Assembly (NCBI GenBank): GCA_015852425.1
Contig: JAAAIG010000286.1
Coordinates: 1-41,712, forward strand
Source of the DNA: Gryganskiella cystojenkinii
Lineage: Eukaryota; Mortierellomycota; Mortierellomycetes; Mortierellales; Mortierellaceae
Direction: 5' to 3'
DNA length: 41,712 nt
In this document: positions 11,301 through 19,853 of the stretch, piece by piece
Numbering within the stretch: position 1 is the stretch's first letter
Layout: each line of letters begins with the position of its first letter
Translations under genes and position numbers: made by a program
The notes under the pieces: generated by a model
What the model was told of the DNA's origin: nothing
Databases searched by the model: none
What the model saw: only the letters and a program-made list of their open reading frames with translations

Positions 11301-11861
11301 GGTCGAGGTTGATTTGTTTCCGGGTCCACTGGAGGAGCACGAAAATGCCTAATGCGAGACATATAGGACGAATGAAGTTTTAATATCGAAACAAACGAGG
11401 GCAAACATTGCAAAAAAAAAAAAAAAAAAAAGGTTTAGTTCCGCTCTGGTCAACAAACATTAACGCCAAGTGGAAGAACAATCATGCAACGAAGCAAAGC
11501 ACTGCTGCACGGGAAGGGACACATGGATACACACGCACGCACACACGCAACACAGTGGATTAATAAAGAAAGAGGGATTGGGATAGTCAACATTTTTGGT
11601 AATGGTCTGTCTTTGTTACCTGAGAATGGGCTCGATATAGGAGATCAGGATCGATTCAAAGTTGGGGCCCATTCTGGCGGAACTCTCGATTGCAAAGACG
11701 ACCAGGATCTCGTGTCGCTGAGAGGGAGGACCGGGGGTCGAGACGGTATGAAGAGGCATTGGCGAGGCCCCTGCTCCAGGGGAAGTGACTCCGTACGCGG
11801 GCGAGGGTGCGGTTGGACCACTCCCACCGGACGGGGTCTGAGCCGTGGAGGCGAGCATCAT
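6703..11861 (-). CDS. MED25: Mediator complex subunit 25-like protein (vWA + Gln-rich + ACID), 1341 aa
   Basis: Exons (minus): 11861-11620, 11348-11291, 11014-10832, 10566-10402, 10283-7822, 7719-7079, 6977-6703; 4026 nt, all phases close. Residues ~48-245 form a Med25-type von Willebrand A domain (HEILVVFAIESSARMGPNFE, then PKDAV, then IRFEYGGV). The metal-binding D-x-S-x-S of ordinary vWA domains is absent, as in Med25 proteins. Residues ~430-980 are an extreme Gln-rich tract, with a long (QA)n run near 9250-9350 and a pure poly-Gln block near 8320-8385. An ACID/SPOC-like barrel follows (residues ~996-1143; VWSGDLAWM, SLWPRKLQITGHMPAKT, then MVLIYHEKQHKLIGLLF), and the tail is Gln-rich again. 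Med25 joins Mediator through its vWA domain and contacts activators through ACID. The TA|C junction at 7822/7719 is required because reading on meets TAG. It shares a divergent upstream region with the flavoenzyme gene at 12950. Confidence 0.85.
7990..9651 (-). repeat. CAG/CAA-rich coding tract
   Basis: This is the nucleotide side of the poly-Gln region of the Med25-like gene. Blocks of pure (CAA)n and (CAG)n alternate at 8320-8385, with interruptions by Pro, Leu and Ala codons elsewhere. A dipeptide-repeat block (Gln-Ala) lies at about 9250-9350. Such tracts are length-polymorphic in other genomes; copy number here may vary between strains. Confidence 0.85.
11221..11278. repeat. compound (GA)n-(GT)n microsatellite in Med25 intron
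   Basis: A purine (GA)n run at about 11240-11254 passes directly into (GT)n to 11278, inside the intron between exons 2 and 3 of the Med25-like gene. It starts 13 bp from that intron's donor. Confidence 0.85.
11412..11431. repeat. poly-A (plus strand) homopolymer in intron 1 of Med25
   Basis: About 19-20 A residues on the plus strand, equal to poly-T on the coding strand. It lies 64 bp upstream of the exon 2 acceptor, too far to be a simple polypyrimidine tract. Confidence 0.8.
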
Positions 11862-12097
11862 TTTTTTAAGAAAGAGACTCGGGTTGCAAGAAGGGAGAGA
11901 AGATGTGGGTGTGAAGAGGAGAAGGAGACTGCAAGGTAGAGGAAGAAATCGACTCCAAAACGAAAAGAAAAGAAAATATGAACGCGAGTTGATGAGAAGG
12001 AGGACAGAGAGCGAGAGAGAGCGGGAGAGAATGGGTTGATCAGAAACAGGATGCGAAAAGGGAAGAGGGAATAAGCAAAAGACAAGAGGATGGCTAA

Positions 12098-12121
12098 TGA
12101 CAGGGATGCTGACAGGGATGC
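12098..12121. repeat. tandem 12-mer, two copies
   Basis: TGACAGGGATGC occurs twice head to tail (12098-12109 and 12110-12121), perfectly conserved, in the divergent promoter. Confidence 0.85.
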
Positions 12122-12236
12122 AAGTTCATACTAAGTTACTTGGCAATAAAAAAAAAAGAGTAAAACATAAAAAAGGGTAATGAAGAAAATGAAGAACGAA
12201 AAAAAGGTAATTCTCTTTCAAGCCCCATTTCCACCT

Positions 12237-12264
12237 CGTTCGTTTGTTCGTTTGTTCGTTTGTT
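12237..12264. repeat. tandem octamer CGTTTGTT, three copies
   Basis: Three perfect copies of CGTTTGTT (12241-12264) are preceded by a half copy CGTT (12237-12240). They lie in the divergent promoter. Confidence 0.85.
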
Positions 12265-12386
12265 CTCCTGTCGGACCTGTCCCGTCCTCTGGTCTTCGCA
12301 ACAATCTGCCGCGGACTTGCGAAAAATGAAAAAATAGGCGAGCAGATCACGTGTGCAATGGGCAAAAGAAAAGCTATTCTTGCTCC

Positions 12387-12408
12387 AATACTCTGTTAAT
12401 ACTCTGTT
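12387..12408. repeat. tandem 11-mer, two copies
   Basis: AATACTCTGTT occurs twice head to tail (12387-12397 and 12398-12408) without mismatch, in the divergent promoter. Confidence 0.85.
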
Positions 12409-12792
12409 GGCAATTAGCTCATGCAGTGCGCAACGACACGGCGTGTCCTTCCCATACTCTCTCAATTGGGACTGCAACACTTTGACTATGATCGAGCTTG
12501 AACAAGTTGTCAAGCTGTCACGGTAGAAAAGGTCTTTTTTTTTTTTATGGGCGAATCTGAATCACATCCAGCAGAGGAACAGAACGAGAGGGTTCCCCAG
12601 ATATTTAATTCTTTTTGAACTTTTTGCTCGAAACGACCGGAGATTTTCTGTTTCTCAAAAAAAAAAAAAATAAGAATCAGGAAAATTGCTGGCAACTGGA
12701 CTGTTCAAGCTGTGACGGGTGCCTTTTTTCATTTGTCAGCGATTGTTTTTTTTTTGTTCACCGATGGCGAATTACAACAAGTTCAGGAACCG

Positions 12793-12801
12793 TATAAAAA
12801 G
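12793..12801 (+). promoter_or_regulatory. TATA box of the flavoenzyme gene
   Basis: TATAAAAAG lies 149 bp upstream of the proposed ATG and is followed by a CT-rich leader. Its position argues that the upstream in-frame ATGs at 12719 and 12763 are not the real start. Confidence 0.6.
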
Positions 12802-12949
12802 GGCAGAACTTGCCACCACTACTGTATCCGGATCCCCCACTCTTCATCCTCCACTCCACTCCACTGTTCTCTATCTCTCTCGTTTCTTCTCTCCTCTCTA
12901 CCACAAATCCCCACTCTTCAACCCCCCTCCCAAATCACATTTTGAAATA

Positions 12950-14320
12950 ATGCTCGGCGTCACACAGATCACCGCAAAGGCAGAGCCCAAGCTTATTGTC
13001 CAATACCCTCAAGAACGTTACCAGGTGAAGCAAAATATCGTCCCTGGAACCTTTGTCAGAAAAACCGCCGTCTCCCCCTCGCCCTCTACTGCCTCGTCCG
13101 CCGATTCATCAGACCAAAAAGATGATATCCCACTCCTCTTTCAACCGTTTACTGTCAAAGACCTGACTTTGCCCAATCGTATCGTCGTCGCACCCATGTG
13201 CATGGACTCGAGCGAGGATGGTTTCACAAGTGATTTCCATCTCGTCAGCTATGGTTCCTGGAGTCTTCACGGTGCCGGTTTGATCATCATGGAAGCCGCA
13301 GCGGTCACAGAGTTTGGTCGTATCACCCCCGGTGATATTGGTCTGTACCGAGATGAACACATTTCAGGAGTCAAGCGCATTGTTGATTTCGTTCACGCTC
13401 AGGGCGGTAAAATTGGTGTCCAATTGGCCCATGCGGGTCGTAAGGTAAATAACGGCTTTTGGTTACTATTTGTAATTTATTAGCTCCAGAGGTATGTTAA
13501 AAAAACGGGAATGCTAATCTGTTGACAACCTATTTCCAAAAACAAAAAAAAACAAAAAAAATAGGCATCCCACAAGGCAGGATATACCGACCACCCTGCT
13601 GAGGATTTCTGGCCCGAGAACGTCGTCGGACCCTCTGGTGGTCTCCTCTGGGACCATAACCATCACCTCCCTCGCGAGCTCACTATCGAGGAGATCCAAC
13701 AGATCATCAAGGCCTTTGGTCAAGCCGCCGCTCGCGCGGCCCAGGCCGGCATGGACACGGTTGAGATCCATGGTGCTCACGGTTATTTGATCCACAGTTT
13801 CCTTTCCCCTGTCTCGAACCACCGCACGGACCGTTACGGAGGATCACTCGAGAACCGTGCACGATTCTTGCTCGAGGTCATCCACGAGGTTCGTGAGAAC
13901 TTCCCTGCAGAGAAGCCTATTCTCTTGAGAGTCTCGGCCACGGATTATGTCCAACATCTTGAGGGACCTTCCTGGGAGATTGAGCAGACAGTCCAGATTG
14001 CAAAGTGGGTCAAGGATGCTGGCGTGGACCTTTTCCATGTCTCGTCCGGTGGTAACACTGCCCAGCAAAAGATCAAGGCTTTCCCCGGTTACCAAGTCGG
14101 ATTTGCAGAGCGTGTCAAGAAAGAGGTCCCTGGTTTGCATGTTATTGCTGTTGGATTGATCAACGATGGTCCACAGGCCGAGGAGGTTCTCCAGCAAGAA
14201 AAGGCAGATCTGATTGCAATCGGTCGCGGGTTCTTGAGGGATCCTAGCTTTACGCTCCAGGCTGCCAAGCAGCTGGGACTGGTCGCTCAGCCCTCTGTCC
14301 AGTACTCCAGGGGTTACTAA
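12950..14320 (+). CDS. NADH:flavin oxidoreductase, Old Yellow Enzyme family (YqjM-like class)
   Basis: Exons 12950-13444 and 13565-14320; 416 aa. A TIM-barrel FMN enzyme that reduces activated C=C bonds with NAD(P)H. After a ~60-residue N-terminal extension the core starts with PLLFQPFTVKDLTLPNRIVV. The flavin-tuning Cys of the YqjM/thermophilic-like class is at residue 84 (APMCMDSS), and the substrate-binding His pair is H234 and H237 (EIHGAHGYLIHSFLSP). The SNHRTDRYGGSLENR block and the IAIGRGFLRDP phosphate-binding end are also present. In YqjM the Cys is followed two residues later by Tyr (MCMY); here that position is Asp86. The start at 12950 sits after a CT-rich leader with AAATA before ATG, and upstream in-frame Met codons lie at or before the TATA box. 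The N-terminal extension has basic and Ser-rich character but no clear targeting signal. The physiological substrate is unknown. Confidence 0.9.
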
Positions 14321-14642
14321 GGGAGAGAGCATAGAAAGAGGAATGGTAATGTATCATAGCTACATAGAGTATCAAAAAGCATTTGCATCTTGGAAATAAT
14401 AATAATAGTAATAGAATAACGCGTGTTCCCCCTACTGAACTTTTATTTCGGTGGCGTTCTTTTTTTTGCATGCACACACGTTTTCTCTTTCATCTCTTCT
14501 CTTTCCCCATCTCACTTTACGACCCCATACTTGAACGTGACTCGACGGGAATCTTTCTCGCCTTTAGCATCGCACTCTTATTCAGCAAACCCATCCTTCA
14601 GAACCATCTACTTTCAAAAAAAGGGAGCATTCATCACCGACA
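14321..14642 (+). promoter_or_regulatory. intergenic region between flavoenzyme and Vps53
   Basis: 322 bp. The first part is the flavoenzyme 3' UTR with an AATAATAATAGTAATAG run (about 14396-14412) that could include polyadenylation signals. The second part is a pyrimidine-rich leader for the next gene. No TATA box is clear. Confidence 0.45.
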
Positions 14643-17600
14643 ATGGGTCCGACTGTACCACAAAGCCCTGCTGTCGGTACAGCTCAGTCCTCGGCCTACG
14701 TCTCCACAGCAGATGCCATTCAGCTCGCTCCAGAACTCAACTCGTCCATCACTCACATCCTCCGCTCAAAGGACCCGCTCGATGCACAGGAATTCAGCTC
14801 CGTCGAGTACATCAACAAGATCTTTCCCAATGGTACTAAAATGAATGGACAAATTCATCCCGCAAAAAAAGTTGAGCCAAGAGATTGAAAAAGAGAATCA
14901 CCACGCGACTCATTGTCCCCCTCTTTCTCTGTACTCTTTCGTTCCTTCTAGAGCATTCGCTTTCCTCGGTCGACCAGGTTCTCTTAAGACTCCAAGCAAA
15001 GGCAAAGCAGGTTCAGGAAGAGCTTCGAGAACTGACTCGAGCGCAAACCGATGGCGGACAAAAAGGACAGGAGGAGGTCGAAGCGGCAAAGAAGGGAATA
15101 GAGGTAACATACCACGTTGCGCTAGGAGCGCGACCCCTTGACAAAAAAAGAGTGGTCATTTTTGATTATCATACTGAACACTTCGGACATTCGCTTGTCT
15201 CCTTCCTGTAGATGCTGTTCTTCAAGATCAAGGAGATCAAGGAAAAAGCAACCCAGTCAGAACAGATGGTTCAGGAGATTACCCACGATATCAAGAGCCT
15301 TGACTATGCTAAGCGTCACCTCACGACTTCAATCACTACGCTCAAGCGACTTCAGATGCTGGGTACGGATTCAAAATGTTAAAATAGGTCACTGCCTTCC
15401 GATGAGCAAGGCTATTCTCTAACAGATGTTCATTCGTAATTCGGAAAATAGTTACCGCGGTGGATCAGCTCAAGGTCATGGCACAAAGAAAACAGTACAG
15501 GGAGACGGCACAACTGTTGGAGGTATACCCTTACATCTCGTCAGCATCGACGTGAAGACATCCGGAGGAGCATGATCGCTCTCAATATGTGGACTAACTA
15601 GCCTCTGACTCCCATCCTGCTTTTGACAACCTCGTTTTTTAGGCTGTCCTACAATTGATTCAGTACTTCAGGACATTTCAAAACGTACGGCAGATCGGCG
15701 AGTTGACAGAGTCTGTGGCGAGACTTCAAACGGAACTGGAGCGCGATATCGTCAAGGATTTCGAGCATGGCTTCACACCTGATGGGATCTTGATCGGAAA
15801 CGTTGGGCAATTGGCGAACGCCTGTCTGGTGATTGAGGTTCTTGGAGAGGATGTGAGGTGAGTTGACTCCTCGGTTCAGGGCTCGTTATACAATCGAAAA
15901 CAAGTGAAGGCTATTAGAAAACAAAAGAACTCGAAATTTGACTCTTGTTGTTCAATTTAGGCGCAACCTGGTAGAGTGGTACTGCAAACTCCAGCTGAGG
16001 GCGTACCGATTTGTCTTCAAACCGAACGAGGAAGTCTCGGCGCTCGATAACACCTCTCGGCGATATGCCTGGCTCAAGAGACTGCTCAAGATCCATGACG
16101 AGGAGCATGCTCAAATATTCCCTCCAGCCTGGGATGTCAGCCGAGATTTGTGTCTCCAATTCTGTCAAATTACTCGGTAAGCTGATGAACAACAAAACCA
16201 CACTCTACATCAAGTCGTACATGTGCTTCTCGCTAACAGGATTGAATGCATTTCCCCTTTCGAAATCGGGAAAAAGATCTGACCTTTCGGATATTTTGGC
16301 CAAGACCAAGTCCACCGTGGCTGTTCCACTGATGCTGCAAGTATTACAGCTGACTTTGGACTTTGAGACACAGTTAGAGAATCGGTTCCTGAACAAGGTA
16401 TTATCCAGTGTCCCCAGATCTCATATTTGACATCGAGGATGGATCTTCATGCTGACTCATATGCTCGCTCGTCGTCATAATAGGATGTTAACCACGCTTT
16501 GAACGAGGAGGCGGAGACTGCGGGGTTCGCAGAAAGTATCTCGCCTTGCTTTGAGCCATACCTGAGCTTATACATTGAAGCTGAGGACAAGTAAGTGTTT
16601 TATTGGGGAGCTGTTGTTTTAACTTTTCTCTTTTGGGAAAGAGACAGCGAGAGACAGAGAGAGGCGAATATTTGGTGGCGTCACATCCAATGTCGAGAAT
16701 TAACAAGTTTGTGGTTTTGCAACAAACATGAAATAGGGCACTGGGAGAAAAGATTAACGGGTTCCGTCAACAAGAACCAGTTCCTGAGGACGACTTGTCG
16801 GTTACAGTATTGGCATCGAGTACGGATATTTTCCTTTCATACAAGGCTTCGTTGACCAACTGTGCCAAGCTCTCACGGAAAAGGCCTTTCCTGGACCTCT
16901 GCTCAGTCTTTGCCAAATGGCTTCGAGTCTACGCGGACGAAATTCTCCTTGGAAAACTGCCCAAACAGTAAGTGAAGATCCCTTTTTTTCCATGGAAGAG
17001 CTCGTTTCCTGTTCCTCGTTGGTCGACTTTTTGACTGTTAATAATAATCAACGACCATTTTTATAATTATGTTTAATAGTGGAGACAAACGACCGGTTAA
17101 TGCAGAATACTTGCGGTCGATTTGTGTTGTGTTGAACACGGCAGACTATTCACTGACCACCACAAATCAGGTATGGGCCGTTGAAGATGGCTTGCACTCT
17201 CCGATTAAATCCAATGCGATATTTTAACGGACTCTTTTTTTTCGACACCATTTGAAAACTCAATAGCTGGAGGAGAGATTGTGGGCAAACATTGACCCCG
17301 AGTTTGTGGATCAAGTCAGCATGGAGACTGAAAGACAGGCATTCCTTCAGTATGTTACTCGGTCACCCTCCAGTGTTGATAGTCGAAATCATATTTACTA
17401 ATGACGAATCGGTTATCAGTCGATGTCCACTTACCAACTACAGTCTTTGTTTACCCTTCTCTCATCACGTAGCATTATCTCTGCATGCACAAAGGCTCTT
17501 GTTCGCGCGGTCGGGAGTGACTACGAACCTGCACTCGTTGCAATGTCAAAACTCCCATGGGCGACGATCGAATATGTGGGCGATCAATCCGAATACGTAA

Positions 17601-18907
17601 CTATGATCCATAGTACGATGCAGTCCTGTGTAGGAGCGATTCAGGAACTGATTACGAACAAGCGATACTTTAGAACTTTTTGCGACAAGCTCATTGAGTA
17701 GGTGGCCAGCACTCGAGCACCAATCTGGACGCTGGAGGCTTTGTTCGATCAGATACGGACGATGAACACCACTGATTTGTTGGTTATTAACCTTGTTTTT
17801 TCTTGCTCTTAATTTTTTGCCTATTTTATCAGATCATTTGTATCAAGGTTCGCTGTGAACTTGACAAGGTGCAAACCCATCTCTGAGATTGGAGCGGAAC
17901 AAATGCTACTCGATACCCAGGCAGTCAAGACGTTTCTCCTTGAAGTGCCTAACCTTGGACTGGAAAATCCACCACCGGTTCCAGCATCGTATGTTATCAT
18001 TGAATATTATTTTTATTTTTTTATTTTTTGGGTGGCGTTGACACAACTGTCAGTGTTATTTCTTTTCACATCATAATCAAAGAGTCTAATTTTGTTTTCA
18101 CGCCTTTATCCTTCTACGATGACTACACACAGATTCCTCAAATTCGTCAACAGAGGTCTTGGCAAAGTGGAGACAGTCCTCAAGACGGCAATGAGTCCCC
18201 ATGACCCACCAGAGATGTTTATTGATCACTACTTCCTCCTCATCGGCGACCGTAACCTTTCGAATTTCCAACGAATCCTGGAGATCAAGGGCCTTCGACG
18301 AGCGGATCAGCAAGCTATGGTGGATCTTTTCCAAAAGAAACAAGTAGGGATGGAGAGCTTACAAGATAACTCGGCTGTCATGTCACTTCTTCAAGCTATG
18401 CCGGCTCATATCTCGAATCAGGGTGTCGTAGGACCTTCAGCCGGGTTAGTAGGCAATATGGCAGGTATGGTCCTCGGAGGATCTGCAGGGACAGTCGCTG
18501 GAATGATGACACCAGGCGGACCGGGAACAGGATCACGCGACAGCAACCCTTACCAGATTGGCAACATGGTTACGTCTAGTATTCTCAGTCACAGTCCGTT
18601 TGCAGCGTTAGCAGCCCAGCATTTGAACTCGCCTGGAGGAGGAGCGAATGGTGGCGGATCAGGTACAGGGTCATTCGGAGGAGAGCTGGCTACGACTGCC
18701 GGAGGGCTGTTTGGTCTAGGTCAGGATAAGGATCCTTTGTCGTCTAGTACAGGAGCTGGCAGTGGAGTGAGTGGTGCCGCAGGAAGTCAGAGCGGGTCAT
18801 TTGCTGCGGGCGCAAAGATCAATGTAAATATCCGCAAGTTTGTTGCGGGTATGCGAGCCAAGAAAGATGCCGATGTAGGGGGAGCAGGAGGTGCCGCAGG
18901 CCACTGA
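14643..18907 (+). CDS. VPS53: Vps53, GARP/EARP tethering complex subunit, 927 aa
   Basis: Fourteen exons: 14643-14832, 14952-15103, 15212-15362, 15452-15522, 15643-15857, 15961-16176, 16277-16397, 16484-16590, 16737-16967, 17080-17170, 17267-17349, 17473-17697, 17833-17988, 18133-18907 (2784 nt, phases close). The N-terminal Vps53 signature is clear: [10 protein letters not shown], then [20 protein letters not shown] followed by [15 protein letters not shown]. The [16 protein letters not shown] block and the late [20 protein letters not shown] segment match as well. The first ~150 residues are coiled-coil forming and assemble with Vps51, Vps52 and Vps54. The complex tethers endosome-derived vesicles at the trans-Golgi network. 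The last ~160 residues (from about residue 766) are a Gly/Ser/Ala-rich tail that I do not associate with other Vps53 proteins. Intron 6 has an odd acceptor (see findings). Confidence 0.93.
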
Positions 18908-19853
18908 GACTGGTAGGCGGCCAAGATCGAATAGAATTTATTTTTCCAATGAAAAAAGGAAAAAAAAAAAAAAATGTTTAGGCAAGTGCAAAATGGCCTG
19001 TGTCGACTTTTGAAGGACTGCGTAGATGAGGATCAGCAGTGAAATTGTGTGAGCGTGGCTAAAGGCGAAAAGAAATAACCGTTATTTTGCTTTGTGAATG
19101 AACAATGTCACAACCTGGCTGTAGGATAGAGCCAAGCCTTGTTGATTCCAATGAACAGGGGGTGGCCGAGTCATGATCACTTTTGAAAGGGGGGAATAAC
19201 AAAAAGACCAGTTCAAAGGATAATATTTTTTTCATGTGGAGAAAGGGAGTGAGTGGAGCAGCAATTGACAAGCAACAAAGGCTGGAAAAAGAAAAATAGA
19301 ATTAAGCGCAAGGATGATTGGGCGCGACTGAGTATATTGCGGCCAAGAGACCCCTCAAGAAGGCAAATTCTCCTTTTTTGGACAGACAAACTCAGACTCG
19401 TTCGAAGCAAAGAAAAGAAAAAAAAAAGTAGAGAAGGCCATTGAAATGCCTAATTCATTCACCCGAGAAAGAATAGGAATGGTCGGAGGGGTGGCTGGTT
19501 GACAGTTCACCTTCTCTTTCTTTTCTTTCCTTCTTCTTTTCTTCTTCCTATTCATACATTCATACACCTCTTTTCTTTTCTACGCAAATACGCTTTTTCA
19601 TATCCCTTTTCTATGGCAAACAATACCGAGCAACGCTGCATATACTTTAATTGATCTTCATGCCTCGCCCTGCCACACCATAGACGACTGTTCTCTTTAT
19701 TTTTATCTCTCTTTCTTTTTGATTCTCACGCACATCTCTCTCTCTCTCTCTGTCGGCCTCATCCTTCCTCGCTCCATTCCCTCTCTCTCTCGTTCTCTGT
19801 CTCCCTCTTCCTCCGTCTTTTCTTCTTTGACCATTACAATAACAACTGCATCC
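18908..19853 (+). other. intergenic region with CT-rich leader
   Basis: 946 bp. It starts with the Vps53 3' UTR, including poly-A at about 18960-18974. From about 19500 it becomes pyrimidine-rich, with a (CT)n run at 19736-19752, forming the leader of the next gene. No independent gene is supported. Confidence 0.55.
19736..19752. repeat. (CT)n microsatellite in leader
   Basis: About eight CT dinucleotides within a longer pyrimidine tract, 100 bp before the ATG of the Ser/Asn-rich gene. Confidence 0.8.

Larger units (their letters stand above)
11862..12949. promoter_or_regulatory. divergent promoter between Med25-like and flavoenzyme genes
   Basis: 1088 bp between two start codons pointing away from each other. 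It contains purine-rich sequence on the Med25 side (about 11930-12080), three short perfect tandem duplications (listed), oligo-T at 12534-12546, oligo-A at 12658-12670, and a TATA element on the flavoenzyme side. A pyrimidine-rich leader spans about 12830-12930. No coding region is supported. Confidence 0.6.

Noticed and set aside
12719..12949. Extended N-terminus of the flavoenzyme
   Set aside because: The stretch contains the TATA box and CT-rich leader; ATG 12950 gives the expected protein start context.
19719..19853. 45-residue N-terminal extension of the Ser/Asn-rich protein
   Set aside because: It translates a (CT)n leader into Ser/Leu repeats. The downstream ATG starts the non-repetitive protein sequence.
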